64,000 bases of DNA, from assembly GCA_023974075.1 (NCBI GenBank), contig JAMFTG010000527.1:62001-126000 (forward strand), given 5' to 3'. Numbering within the stretch: position 1 is the first letter of the stretch; every line of letters starts with the position of its first letter. Source of the DNA: Chaenocephalus aceratus (taxonomy: Eukaryota > Chordata > Actinopteri > Perciformes > Channichthyidae). A model generated the notes under the pieces. That model saw only the letters and a list, made by a program, of their open reading frames with translations. It was not told the DNA's origin and searched no databases. Below, in pieces: positions 1 through 11,861 of the stretch. Both the position numbers and the translations under genes were made by a program.

Positions 1-647
1 TCCCATACCACGCATTAACCACTTTCTTTAGTTCAAAAATGGTAATAGTCGCGGAAATAATGTCGTATGTTCCTCTCTCTGCATGCTGCTCTCCACAGGG
101 GGCGGAGAATCGGCACCTCAGCAGAAATGCTGTTGATTTAGGCAATTTATCCTCTGAAAACTCCTAAATTCGGCGATTCGTTTAAATACAAATCTGCGAC
201 ATTGCTTCTAATTCAGAAAATCCACTTTACTGGTGCTCCTTTTAAAAGTTTCTCTCCGAATATTTGCTCTGTGTAATTGCCTGGTGATTTAATTCCAAGA
301 ATCACACACAGAGGAAATCGATGAAATTCGATATTCCGAGGTGATTTATTAACCCCAAATATTCTCATAGTTTTCACATGGGCCGTGCTTGCTCGTAGAC
401 ACCTGTCCCAGCAACAATCACGGGGAAATTGGCCAGGACAACGTCCTCTTGACACCGATTCCCGAGGTTATGATTAGCCTCCAGATGTAAATGAGTAGAG
501 AAACCCAAAAATATTGTAGCAGCTCAGTTCTCTCAGGTAATTTTGTGTGAAACCGTTGATCCCAAACGCTGGTAAGACAATCTCAAAATAGAATTGTACT
601 TACCAGCCTCTGAAGATCTTTTGGTGTCCTGTTCCGTGACGCCAATC
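1..647 (-). mobile_element. LTR-element internal leader, cut by window edge
   Basis: On the minus strand this stretch follows the LTR at 648-1052. Two bases after the LTR comes an 18-base primer-binding-site candidate (plus-strand 628-645; minus strand reads TTGGCGTCACGGAACAGG). Then a strong splice-donor-like GGTAAGT lies about 40 bases further on, near 595-602. This order (LTR, PBS, leader donor) is that of a retroviral or LTR-retrotransposon 5' end. Two short minus-strand frames (533-718 and 213-455) show no gag, pol or env domain that I recognise, so coding regions, if present, lie off the left edge. The PBS tRNA was not identified. Confidence 0.5.
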
Positions 648-1052
648 TGTGAGAGAAACTTCTGCTCGGCAATGTTGATGGAAGAAATGGAAGCTGGAGT
701 CCGCTTTATATCAAACACTGAGTTTATTGAGAGTCACGGCCGTGAGTGAGTCCAAGGCATTTACACAACTTTCATTATGAAATCCCGAGTCAACACTGAG
801 AAATACACAGAAAACACAGGCAATTCTACCCAGAGAATCTAGGAGGAGCCTCTGTTCGCGCCCTTTCTATCATAATTAATCAAAGATCTTCAGAGACAAA
901 GAAAGTCTGTTAAAGTCATCTGCGCAGTTGGCCACACTTCCCCCACAGGAAGGCAGGACCTTTGACCTGTGCCCTGCTCTAAGTTACAAACAGGACACAT
1001 AGGGAAAACACTAACATTTTCCCATGCACAGAATATTAGTATTTCCTTCACA
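648..1052 (-). mobile_element. 5' LTR of an LTR retroelement
   Basis: Read on the minus strand the 405-bp block starts TGTGA and ends TCACA, giving the expected TG...CA ends and a short terminal inverted repeat. It carries AATAAA (minus strand, near 724) upstream of the end that abuts the PBS. It interrupts the LINE fragment that begins at 1053, so it is the younger insertion. No second LTR is in the window, so a full provirus and its target duplication cannot be confirmed. Confidence 0.6.
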
Positions 1053-1725
1053 CTAGGGTCTGGGCCGACCTCACATGGAGGGGCAGAGTGTTCCAGAGCC
1101 TAGGGCCCGCTGCTGCGAAGGCTCGGTGCCCTCTGGTTTTGAGCCTGGTCTTGGGCACTATCAGCAGCAGCTGGTCAGCAGACCTTAGATCTCTGGCTGG
1201 GGTGTAGCGCTGGAGGAGTTCAGCTATATAGGCTGGAGCCAGCCCATTTAGTGCTTTAAAAACAAATAAAAGGAGTTTAAATCAATTCTGAACCGAATTG
1301 GAAGCCATTGCAGTGAGGCCAGAATTGGGGTGATGTGGTCACGCTTTTTGTGGCCAGTCAGAAGACGTGCAGCTGCATTCTGCACTAGCTGGAGGCGTCT
1401 AATTGACGCCTGGTCCATACCCACGTACAGAGTGTTGCAGTAGTCCAACCTCGAGGTAACAAAGGCGTTAATAACCCTTTCCAGGTCTTTAAAAGATAAA
1501 AACGACTTGGACTTGGCCAATAGTCGTATTTTAAAAAAGCAGGTTTTGACTACGCTGCTGACCTGCTTATCGAATTTAAAAGCGCTATTGAAGGTCACTC
1601 CAAGGTTCGTGACAGAGGGGAGGATATTATTTTTGAGGGAGCCCAGAATATCAACCTAGGAGGCTGGAGGTTGGGGTCCAAAAAATAACCTCAGTCTTGC
1701 TCTCATTGAGGTTGAGGAAAAAAAC
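1053..1725 (-). pseudogene. LINE reverse-transcriptase 3' part (L2/CR1-like)
   Basis: The minus strand encodes the C-terminal part of a non-LTR retrotransposon reverse transcriptase. Recognisable pieces in order are LNESKTEVIFFGP near 1720, FDKQVSSVVKTCFFKIRLLAK near 1570, SRLDYCNTLYVGM, LQLVQNAAARLLTG, HITPILASLQWLPIRFRID, then in another frame FKALNGLAPAY and RAFAAAGPRLWNTLP near 1100. These are hallmarks of the L2/CR1 group in fish. At least two frameshifts break the frame and the 5' part is missing. It is truncated at 1053 by the LTR element. The catalytic YxDD region is absent, so it cannot be active. Confidence 0.8.
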
Positions 1726-1879
1726 GGTCAAAATCATCCCCCTTCTAAAACTGCCATTCCCCCTTTCCATCCCTTATGTAATTGTATCAATGAACGTGGC
1801 ACTATTATTACTGCTATTTCAACATTAATTTTGCGCATTTTGAGTAAAATACTGTGGGCGAGGGAGCACGCACACGCAA

Positions 1880-2545
1880 TGACATTTTTACCAAGTCACT
1901 GACGCTATACTATGCGAGTGCCCTAGTGGGCGCCAGAGCGCCGTGATGCGCCTGTTTGATCGATGCCAGAAGCGCAGGTAACCGTCATCACAATGGCCAA
2001 GCGACCAGGAGGACAACGCGATCTGAGGGACTTCATATTTAAAAATACTAAAAATAACATTTCAGGTAAGTCAAGAGTCAGTAATCTTAGTCATTACTCA
2101 TTACTTTACTCACCAAAGGTGGCATCTATGGACATACGCAGCAATAACAACTTAGTTTGGAGTTTAGCTACGTTTTTCTCTCGTGTTAGCTAGCGGGTAA
2201 GACTCAAAACTGTTGATGAAATGATACCACCAACACCAGAAGAGCTGAAACCCCTCCTTCAAGCAGTGAACACTCTGGTCATCTCCACAGCTGAGTGTGA
2301 ACGTGGGTTTAGTCAGATGAAGATTTTAACCAACTAGAAGCTCCCTAGAGGTAAAAAGCATGTCAGCCTTGCTTTTCATCAAGTGTGTTGGCCCTCCACT
2401 GAACAAGTTCAGACCAGAGGTATATGTCAAGACTTGGCTTCAAAGCCATTGCTTAGCTAACAATCCGAAAGCAAGAGCCAGAAAAATTGAGACCAAAAAG
2501 CATGATGATGAAAATCTTTGGAAACTTCTATGAGATGGGACAGAG
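1880..2545 (+). pseudogene. Decayed hAT-type transposase gene, first and last parts
   Basis: A short N-terminal piece starting at 1993 (MAKRPGGQRDLRDF) is followed by a donor-like GTAAGT at 2065. From about 2200 a second piece reads TPEELKPLLQAVNTLVIST and AECERGFSQMK, which matches the hAT C-terminal dimerisation motif (xxAxxERxFS). A stop follows at 2336, then a shifted frame continues to about 2533. The middle of the transposase is absent. It resembles the KIAA1586-type hAT-derived proteins of vertebrates, but at this length that is only a guess. Confidence 0.55.
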
Positions 2546-3071
2546 TGGAGTAGGCAGCCATTGACAACATTGGTCCTATTTTGTATTATCTGTATAATCT
2601 TTTAATATATTTTCATATTTTGTAAACAATTTCAATTTGCACTTAATGCCCTGTTAAAAAAAGTAACATTGGGAATGTTAACATAAAATATTTGTATTTG
2701 AACTGCAATAAAATGATGACGGATACATTTTTTTCCTCAATTTTTTCATGAAGTGCTTAATTTACATAATGATTTAATTAATTACGATACAAATGTAACC
2801 CTTTAGATACCAGTTTTGATTGTATACCAGTAACTGCTTTTTTGAAAAAATACATAATATACATAATATATAATTCAATATTCTAAAAACTATTTTGACT
2901 ATTATTAGTATAATCAGTTGATCCATCTGCATAATAAATGAGGGACTGTTAACCTACAAGATTTGTACCAAATACTTCCATTATAACCACATTTGTGTAT
3001 CCCCTACCCCCCTTTAAATTAAAGTGAAAAAAAGATTTTGCACTAATTGTCCTCTGCATTTTACCCTAAAT
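2546..3071. other. AT-rich intergenic, no gene seen
   Basis: AT-rich sequence between the hAT remnant and the Rex3-like insertion. I see no coding signature, structured RNA or clear repeat boundary. Confidence 0.5.
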
Positions 3072-3751
3072 GTTAGTGGTGCCTTCACTTGGGGAGTCCT
3101 TACCCCAAGTGAAGGAGTTCAAGTATCTTGGGGTCTTGTTCTCGAGTGAGGGATCAATGGAGCGTGAGATGGGCCGGAGAATCGGAGCAGCGGGAGCGGT
3201 ACTGCAGTCGCTTTACCGCACCGTTGTGACGAAAAGGGAGCTGAGCCAGAAGGCAAAGCTCTCTGTCTACCGGGCCATTTCCGTTCCTACCCTCACCTAC
3301 GGTCATGAAGGATGGGTCATGACCGAAAGAACGAGATCGCGGATACAAGCGGTCGAGATGGGTTTTCTCCGCAGGGTGGCTGGCGTCTCCCTTAGAGATA
3401 AGCTGAGAAGTTCGGTCATCAGGGAGGGACTCGGAGTTGAGCCGCTCCTCCTTCGCGTCGAAAGAAGCCAGTTGAGGTGGTTCGGGCACCTAGTTAGGAT
3501 GCCACCTGGGCGCCTCCCTAGGGAGGTGTTCCAGGCACGTCCAGCTGGGAGGAGACCAAGGGGTAGACCTAGGACCAGGTGGAGGGATTATATCTCTTCG
3601 CTGGCCTGGGAGCGCCTTGGGACCCCCCAGTCAGAGCTGGTTGATGTGGCCAGGGAAAAGAAAGTTTGGGGCTCTCTGCTGGAACTGCTACCCCCGCGAC
3701 CCGACCACGGATAAGCGGGAGAAGATGGATGGATGGATGGTTAGTGGTGCC
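3072..3751 (+). mobile_element. Rex3-like (RTE-clade) LINE, 5' truncated, with TSD
   Basis: The body runs from 3084 to 3740 and is flanked by a 12-bp direct repeat GTTAGTGGTGCC (3072-3083 and 3740-3751; the first G overlaps the tail). The open frame ends at 3714 and encodes the C-terminal part of a reverse transcriptase with FKYLGVLFSSEGSMEREM, LTYGHEGWVMTERTRSRIQA, QLRWFGHLVRMP and GRRPRGRPRTRWRDYI. The 3' end is a tandem GATG run (3723-3740), the tail reported for Rex3. The apparent start codon of the frame lies inside the target duplication, so the frame is an artefact of 5' truncation. The intact frame and perfect duplication suggest a fairly recent insertion. Confidence 0.8.
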
Positions 3752-4699
3752 ATGGCAGCCCGGGACCGACTCTAATTCTGAGGTGCCTTGGTCAAGAGCA
3801 ATGAAAGGAGTATCTGAACATCCATAACATGCATGTTGTTTTAGGAGTATAATATTATCTTTATGCAGGTTGGTCTCGCACCCTCGGCGGGTTATCGGCA
3901 CAAATTATGTCCCCATGTGATAAAATCCACCATCCCCCCTGATTTTTTTTTACAACTTGAGTACTGTATATATTGTATATATATTATATATCATGCTAAG
4001 GTCCCGCTACTGACACGATAGCAGTCATTAAGTGCGCATATATGTAATTAAACCCATGATATCAAAATCTCACTCCAAGCTGAACTCAAAGGTTGGCAGC
4101 CCTAAAGTAAATAGAAAACGTAAACTAGCTGACTAGTAAGATAGATAGCAGACATCAGCTAGCTGTGAAGTAGATGGCTAATGTTAGCAAGTTAGCTTGT
4201 TTGCTAAAGCTCGCTAGCTAAATATCGCAATTACACATTGGTATTGCAATTACACTGCTTATGACTATAAAAACTGTTTATTGTTGCTCGTGAATGCCAC
4301 TTCACCAATATGTAATGACTACATACTTTTATAAGCTACAACTTACTTTAATTTAATATTTTGACTTTTTATCTACTCCTGCTGTTCCAATTTGATTTTG
4401 CGGTGTGAGGGGAATAACATAGTTTACTCTGAAAATGTTTAAATTCAGGTTTGAAGGGCTGTATTGCTGTGTGAAATAAACGGAAATAATTTCAGATCTA
4501 CAATATCTTTTGAAAAAACATCACATTTTATCACAAAATAAATCGTAAATAGAGGAATTTGAAGCCATTTCCAGACCTGTCGCTATGACTACAGACACTG
4601 CACTTTTGGATCTACATTGAGGGGTTTAAATAGCAGGAATCTTTACAGACGGAGCGAGGTGAGAAAAGGAGACAGGAAGTGGGACGAGAGGCTTTGTCG
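3752..4699. other. AT-rich intergenic, no gene seen
   Basis: AT-rich sequence with several GCTAGC/TTAGCTA words near 4130-4220 but no organised repeat. No open frame, RNA gene or transposon terminus could be supported. Confidence 0.4.
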
Positions 4700-6345
4700 T
4701 CACTACATCAACACAACATCAGCAGGAGAGGACTCTTTAAAGTAGAGACACCACATACTGATATACACCTAAACATCAGCAGGAGAGGACTCTTTAAAGT
4801 AGAGACACTACATACTGATATACACCTGAACATCAGCAGGAGAGGACTCTTTAAAGTAGAGACACTACATACTGATATACACCTGAACATCAGCAGGAGA
4901 GGACTCTTTAAAGCAGAGACACTACATACTGATATACACCTGCACATCAGCAGGAGAGGACTCTTTAAAGCAGAGACACCACATACTGATATACACCTGC
5001 ACATCAGCAGGAGATGACTCTTTAAAGTAAAGACACTACATACTGATATACACCTGAACATCAGCAGGAGAGGACTCTTTAAAGTAGAGACAATACATAC
5101 TGATATACACCTGAACATCAGCAGGAGAGGACTCTTTAAAGTAGAGACACTACATACTGATATACACCTGAACATCAGCAGGAGAGGACTCTTTAAAGTA
5201 GAGACACTACATACTGATATACACCTGATCATCAGCAGGAGAGGACTCTTTAAAGTAGAGACACTACATACTGATATACACCTGAACATCAGCAGGAGAT
5301 GACTCTTTAAAGTAGAGACACTGCATACTGATATACACCTGAACATCAGCAGGAGAGGACTCTTTAAAATAGAGACACTACATACTGATATACACCTGAA
5401 CATCAGCAGGAGAGGACTCTTTAAAGCAGAGACACTACATACTGATATACACCTGAACATCAGCAGGAGAGGACTCTTTAAAGCAGAGACACTACATACT
5501 GATATACACCTGAACATCAGCAGGAGAGCACTCTTTAAAGTAGAGACACTACACGATATACACCTGAACATCAGCAGGGAGGACTCTTTAAAATAGAGAC
5601 ACTACATACTGATATACACCTGAACATCAGCAGGAGAGGACTCTTTAAAGTAGAGACACTACATACTGATATACACCTGAACATCAGCAGGAGAGGACTC
5701 TTTAAAGTAGAGACACTACATACTGATATACACCTGAACATCAGCAGGAGAGGACTCTTTAAAGTAGAGACACGACATACTGATATACACCTGAACATCA
5801 GCAGGAGAGGACTCTTTAAAGTAGAGACACTACATACTGATATACACCTGAACATCAGCAGGAGAGGACTCTTTAAAGCAGAGACACTACATACTGATAT
5901 ACACCTGAACATCAGCAGGAGAGCACTCTTTAAAGTAGAGACACTACATGCTGATATACACCTGAACATCAGCAGGGGAGGACTCTTTAAAGTAGAGACT
6001 ACATACTGATATACACCTGAACATCAGCAGGAGAGGACTCTTTAAAGTAGAGACACTACATACTGATATACACCTGAACATCAGCAGGAGAAGACTCTTT
6101 AAAGTAGAGACACTACATACTGATATACACTTGAACATCAGCAGGAGAGGACTCTTTAAAGTAGAGACACTACATGCTGATATACACCTGAACATCAGCA
6201 GGGAGGACTCTTTAAAGTAGAAACACTAAACTGATATACACCTGAACATCAGCAGGAGAGGACTCTTTAAAGTAGAGACACTACATACTGATATACACCT
6301 GAACATCAGCAGGACAGGACTCTTTAAAGTAGAGACACTACATAC
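4700..6345. repeat. 57-bp minisatellite, block 1 (about 29 copies)
   Basis: Tandem copies of a 57-bp unit containing GAACATCAGCAGGAGAGGAC and TCTTTAAAGTAGAGACACTA. The unit is 19 codons long, so open frames run through it on both strands (minus-strand frames at 4708-5571, 5571-5969 and 5944-6195). Their breaks fall where single units carry small indels. There is no start-context, domain or conservation signal, so these frames are not genes. The array is cut at 6345 by the hAT element and resumes at 10083. The same unit recurs in LMAN2 intron 7. Confidence 0.95.
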
Positions 6346-9300
6346 CAGAGGTGTGGACTCGAGTCAGAATCGAGTCATCAATTTGATGACTTGAGACTCG
6401 ACTTGACAACATCACAAAACACTTGCGACTCGACTTGGACTTGAACACCAATGACTCGGGACTTGACTTGGACTTGAGCCTTCTGACTTGAGGTGACTTG
6501 ATACTTTAATTTATTCAAAAAAGTTCCTCGCAATATATTTACCGAAACAACAAACCAAAACGTTGAATCTCCGCAACTTCCCCCATGATATAGCTATTAA
6601 CCAATCAGGTTGCAGGAGAGAGTCATTGCCATGCCGCTGCTGCTGCGTGACCCAGCACTATCGAAAAAATGATACCGAAGGTAGTCGCATTTGGCTACAA
6701 AAACTACGCAGTTATAAAAAAAAGCGAACGGCACAATGCTTAACCTGTGCCGCACACATCAGCAACAACCTCGAACTTTGTTCGCCATCTGAAACTGCAT
6801 AAAGAACGGTAAGTCAAGTCTACTATTAGCTGTTTGTTCATCTCATGCAAACGTTAGCTTAAAAGCTACATATCTGTTGTCTATCCAGCTAAATAGATGC
6901 GGGTTCTATAAACAGTCTATGGTTAAAAATATACGGTTGCATTGAATACACAATGTAATATGTTAGCATTACAGGGGCCAAGCCGCTAGGATAACGTTAT
7001 GTTGCCGTTCTCCAGAGACAAATAATGAATATCCCGCGTATGCGATCCAGTTGTTGTGATTTGATTCTGTGCACTGGGACGGTCTAGCTAGCAGGTAGTC
7101 ATCATTGTGTCTATAAATATAGCCTTTATATTTACAAAAAACGACCAGAAAGGTATCTAGTTCCCTCTATATTTTCACTGATGGATAGCGGTAGTGTTGC
7201 ACTCAGAAATTCGGTTCTCTTTCTTCACTGTCAGCACTTTAACCCCACAACGAGTACACTTTGAACACACACTTATTCTTTGCTGCGTCATAATTTACCG
7301 CCATAAACTCCTTACTTATTTTAATCCAACGAAGAAGCCACGATCTTCTTCGACTTGTTCTTCTCTTGTCTACTCAAAGGCGCCACATTGTGGCGAAAAC
7401 TAGCAACAACAACAATATTAATACTGCTTCGAAGCACACAATATGGAGATGTGAATGACATTAGAAAATGATTAGGTACAACATTAAATACAAATAAAAA
7501 TAGATTGTGGGGTCAAATACTGTACACAGTGGAATTAAACATTCTTAAGATTAACGTTGCATTAACTTAACATCAGGGATCTTATTAATACATTCCTGCT
7601 GACAGTCACAGTAGCCTAACCTTACTGATCCCTCTTAAAATTAAAATAAAAACACGTTACTTTACCAGCAGATAGACAATTGATAATTCAATTATTAATG
7701 TGACTAATAAAGAGCAGTTTGATCTGCAATTCGAGAAAGAACAACAATGCATTTACTAATTGTTGTTTTCTTCATATGTTTACCTTTTAACAGATATGAA
7801 GAATACCAGAGGAACAAAAGCATTACAAATGATGCACAACAGCCTTCAGTCTCACAGTTTTTTGGCAACCAAGATGGACAGTACAGCGTGAATCATCCAC
7901 AACAGAAAGCTATCACTAATGCAATACTGTCCGACTTAGTTGTCGATTGCAGCTTGCCCCTGTTAATTATTGAAAATAAGAGTTTTCGCCACTTTCTGAC
8001 AGCAGTTGACAGAAAGTACAGGCCCGTTTGTCGCAGACACTGACTGTGAAAGTAGAGAACCTTGCTGTGGAAAGACGTTTAAAATTAAAAACCCGGATGA
8101 GTAATATCAATCATGTCTCAGTCCCTGTGGACATTTGGTCTGACAGAAAGATGAGGGGATTCCTTGGTGTTACTGCACACTATTTAGAGAAGGATGAAGA
8201 GAGGAGAGCTGAAATCCAATCTCCTGGCCTGCGACCGCTTCAAAGGCTCACACACAGCTGAAAGAATCTGTGAGCAAGTTGAGGCTGTATGTGGTGAGTA
8301 CAGCATTAAAAACAAGATAGACTACATTATTAGTGACAATGCCGCCAACATGCGTAAAGCGTTCACTGTGTGCTTCCCAACGGATCAAGAAGATGAAGAT
8401 GTTGATGAAGAGGATGATCTTGATGACCCAGAGCTATGGCATGACCTTTCCCTTGAAGATCAGGAAACGGTAGATGCTGCCCTGGCAAAAGAACAGCGCT
8501 TGCAGTGTTTTGCGCACACACTGCAGCTGGTGGTGGGAGACGGATTGAAGGAAACAAAAGGAACAACCTCTTCTCTTGCAAAGTTGTCGAAGCTCAGCTC
8601 ACTGCTGCATACAAGCACAACTTTTAAAGATGTGTTTGATGCTGAATTTGGGGAACAAAGAGGCATCCCTGCTGCTGTCATCACAAGATGGAACTCGACA
8701 CTCAGGCAAGTGAAGGCAGTACTCCGTTGTGAACATCCGAAGCTTTGCCGTGTACTAGAAGAGGCTGGGCACGAGGAGTTGTTGTTCACAGCACGGGAGT
8801 GGAATGTTTTGAAGGAGTTGGTGGACATCATGAATCCATTTGGAGAAGCAACAGATTTGACACAAGGGGAAAAGATAGTGACAATCAGTTCTGTTGTTCC
8901 ATCTGTCCTGTCCCTAAATCACCACCTCGAGAAGCTAAAGCCACAAGTCCGTTTCCTCAGCAGCCTGGTTAGAAGTCTCCAGGTGTCCCTGAAGAAAAGG
9001 TTTGGGGGGATTTTCATCAATGTGAAAATGGCCACATTAACACAGGATGGAACAACTGCCCCTTTTCAGATCCTGTGTACCTCAAAGCAGCTGCTTTGGA
9101 TCCAGCCTTTTCTCTGATGTGGATAGACCACCATGTGCTGGTCAGTCTTGAGGTCAAAGCTGAGGTTCTACAACATGTGAAAGGTAAACTTCATTGAGTT
9201 TATTATTACTATTTACTCATAATTTCCTTTTAATTGATTGCAACAATAATATGTGTTCAGTTTAACCTACTGCATCGCCAATACAAAATATAATAAGGGC

Positions 9301-10082
9301 TTTTTTTTTTTTTGATTTTACATGTTTGCCAGAACTGATCCTGCGAGAGGCTGTGGAGACAGAGCAACCTACGCCTTGTGTTGATGAGGAAGAGCAAGAG
9401 AGCCTTGGACAAGGTGAAGGGCTGTTTGCTGCCTACCATAAGAGGAAAGAAGGATGTTGGGACCACTCCAGCACTGCAGCTAAGTCACTATCTCCACATC
9501 GCTGATGGACAGAATGTCCTTTTGTTCTGGGCAATGAACATGAAGGTTCTTCCTTCGCTGTTCAAAGTGGCCATCAGAGTTTTGGCAGTGCCTGCCTCCA
9601 GTGCTCCAGTGGAGCGAGTTTTTAGCCATGGTGGCATCATCCTGCGACCCCATCGTGCACAAATGAGTGACCGACTATTGACCAATGGTCTTTTGCAAAT
9701 GCAATGCATTATAGGGCCCCGAAATAATAGAAAAAGTGTGGGTGAATGAAACTGTTACTTTGTGTTATGTTTATGCAACTGTTATGTTTCTCAGCCTGTC
9801 GCTTAATTTAAATTTGTCTCTTGGACCCTGAGATTGATGCATCTATAACTTGTGTTTTTCACTCACTCACACTGTCTGACTAACAAACACACACTTCACA
9901 TAATTTTTCATATAAAAAAAGCACACAAATTGTGTGGCTGAATGAAAACTGTTACTTCATTTCTTGTTTATGCAACTGTTATGTTGAAAAGCACATAATG
10001 ACTTGTTTAAGACTCGGTTTTCAAAGTTTAGGACTTGGGACTTGACTTGAACTTGCAAAACAATGACTTGGTCCCACCTCTG
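6346..10082 (+). mobile_element. Autonomous-type hAT DNA transposon, decayed
   Basis: The ends are CAGAGGTGTGGACTCGAGTC at 6346 and the complement of CAGAGGTGGGACCAAGTC at 10082, an imperfect terminal inverted repeat. Both subterminal regions (6370-6500 and 10005-10070) are crowded with GACTTG/ACTTGA words, as expected for transposase-binding subterminal motifs. It encloses a broken transposase gene with a BED zinc finger and a hAT dimerisation domain. The flanks are both minisatellite sequence. The expected 8-bp target duplication is not visible (left flank CTACATAC, right flank CTTTAAAG). Confidence 0.85.
6660..9749 (+). pseudogene. hAT transposase with BED zinc finger, frameshifted
   Basis: Exon 1 ends at 6808 (donor GTAAGT). 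It holds BED-finger remnants CLTC and, in another frame, TTSNFVRHLKLHKER. Exon 2 starts at 7794 after TTTTAACAG and continues YEEYQRNKS in phase. It then gives VDIWSDRKMRGFLGVTAHYL, which carries one RNase-H-fold aspartate. Further on are [23 protein letters not shown] and ITRWNSTL. Exon 3, after an intron from about 9183 to 9331, ends with PASSAPVERVFSHGG, the hAT dimerisation motif, and a stop at 9749. Frameshifts are visible near 8030, 8205, 9050 and 9440, so no continuous product is possible without editing. The domain order is that of fish Ac/Tol2-like hAT transposases. The family assignment is firm, the subfamily is not. Confidence 0.85.
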
Positions 10083-10528
10083 CTTTAAAGTAGAGACCCT
10101 ACATACTGATATACACCTGAACATCAGCAGGAGAGGACTCTTTAAAGTAGAGACACTAATACTGAATACACCTGAACATCAGCAGGAGAGGACTCTTTAA
10201 AGTAGAGACACTAAATACTGATATACACCTGAACATCAGCAGGAGAGGACTCTTTAAAGTAGAAACACTACATACTGATATACATCTGAACATCAGCAGG
10301 AGAGGACTCTTTAAAGTAGAAACACTAAATACTGATATACACCTGAACATCAGCAGGAGAGGACTCTTTAAAGTAGAGACACTACCATACTGATATACAC
10401 CTGAACATCAGCAGGAAGAGGACTCTTTAAAGTAGAGACACTACAAAACTGATATATACCTGAACATCAGCAGGAGAGGACTCTTTAAAGTAGAGACACT
10501 ACATACTGATATTACACCCTGAACATCT
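10083..10528. repeat. 57-bp minisatellite, block 2 (about 8 copies)
   Basis: This is the continuation of the array at 4700-6345 beyond the hAT insertion, with the same unit, orientation and phase. Several units carry single-base indels, such as TACCATACTG and an extra A in GGAAGAGGAC. The right edge dissolves into unique sequence around 10520. Confidence 0.93.
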
Positions 10529-10599
10529 GAAAAAGCAGACTCCGATGCTCCACGAGTTGAAATTTACCGATAGCTCTACGGTTCTTCAACAAACGTTCA

Positions 10600-10830
10600 A
10601 ATGAGACACACACACACACACACAACACTTGTACAGAAGACTTCCTGCGCCAGCTCAGGAAGTACACACCCTGCATCAGGAGCTGCTGACCCAGTACTCT
10701 GCAATAATCCAGTCCTGTTCTCTGTTCATCCATCACTGTGTGGTTTGGATCCCAACAGGACAGGAAAGGCTATATTCCTATGTGTACACATACTTGCCAA
10801 ATAAAGCTGATGCTGAGTCATTACTATCAT
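10600..10830 (+). pseudogene. LINE reverse-transcriptase 3' scrap
   Basis: After a short CA microsatellite (10609-10623) the + strand can be read, with frame changes, as LRQLRKYTLHQELLTQ, SITVWFGS and DRKRL. These resemble the C-terminal stretch of fish LINE reverse transcriptases just before the end of ORF2. A terminal AATAAAG at about 10800 could be the element's 3' end. The match is short and family assignment is not attempted. Confidence 0.4.
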
Positions 10831-11519
10831 TGTTGTTGTCTTTCCTTCTGTCACACTAATGAGTAAGTCTATCAATACAGAAGCAAAGCTTACATTGCAT
10901 ATTAGAACTTGAATTTGGCCACTGTTAATAATAATAATAATAGATTTAATTTGTTAGCGCTTTTACAGGTGCTCAAAGACGCTTATTATAGCTGCAATAT
11001 GTAACATTGGCCCTTAGCACACTGCTGCGTCCCGGCTCATAGAAAGTAACTTGTAACCAGTTGGAATTGGTAGATTGGAAGTTGTTTGATTAAAAAGTGC
11101 GCAGTAAAATTGGCAACAAACAGTCACTAACAAAAGAAAAGGCCACAGAGGCACTGGTTTAAATGAACAACAAAAGGAACTAACGTAGACTCTTTAAATA
11201 AGAGTTTTAAAACAAGTTGGCACACAAGCACATGACTAACAAACAAATAAACAAAGAAAACCTCACTTCTAAAGTGGGAAGAATAATAGGCTGTTATAAA
11301 ACACAGCTCTTATACATACTACAACAGCTGCAAACACTAATAGACAGGTTAATGGGCAGATAGAAGGCGGCGCCGTAACAACACACATCGGGGACGTGTT
11401 GCCTATGCTGTTAAAGTATTTTATTTTGGTGAGTCTTTCGCCAGCCAGTATTGCTAGAATATAAACCTTTATTAATTGACCAACAGCTTTGGTCCAGGTT
11501 TACATCCTATCAGCTACTG
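10831..11519. other. Intergenic, LINE-tail-like trace only
   Basis: Around 10925-10990 an ATA-rich run followed by TTGTTAGCGCTTTTACAGG resembles LINE 3'-tail sequences also seen near 39049 and 44795. The rest is AT-rich and shows no gene. Confidence 0.35.
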
Positions 11520-11861
11520 CAGCGGTTCCCAACCTGTGGGTCGCGGTCCGCGGACCACTAGTGGCATTGCAAGTGGGCCGCCAAATAATTTCCTTTTTTT
11601 CATTTTAATGAATGAATACATTTTATTTTTACAGGCTAAAGACACAAACATAACAGGAGAAATAAAGATACAGTCAGTAGGATCCCCTTCAACATTTCAC
11701 AAACAAAAGTTGGTTTGACAACCAAATACCACCAAAAACACAACATGGTTATAGTTCCTTTGATCCCACTCTTCCTTAGAGCTAATTATTTTCCATTTCA
11801 TGGCGTGTTTGAGCCGTCCTTTTTTTTGTGGCAATAATTTTTTACAAAAGAAATTGTATTT
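11520..11861. mobile_element. hAT-like terminus fragment
   Basis: CAGCGGTTCCCAACCTGTGG at 11520 is a typical hAT terminal sequence (CAGNGGTTCCCAACC...), followed by the usual GGTCGCGGTCCGCGGACCAC. I could not find the matching opposite end before the 58-bp minisatellite begins, so it is probably truncated. Confidence 0.5.

Noticed and set aside
4708..6195. Long minus-strand frames with 19-residue repeats (FRCISVCSVSTLKSPLLLM type), also at 33895-35100
   Set aside because: They arise because the minisatellite period is 57 bp. Both strands are open, there is no promoter or start signal, and part of the repeat lies inside an LMAN2 intron.
4700..6345. CRISPR-like array
   Set aside because: The repeats are directly adjacent without unique spacers, and the context is vertebrate.
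8363..8972. Antisense and alternate-frame ORFs over the hAT transposase
   Set aside because: Shadows of the transposase coding strand with no recognisable domain.
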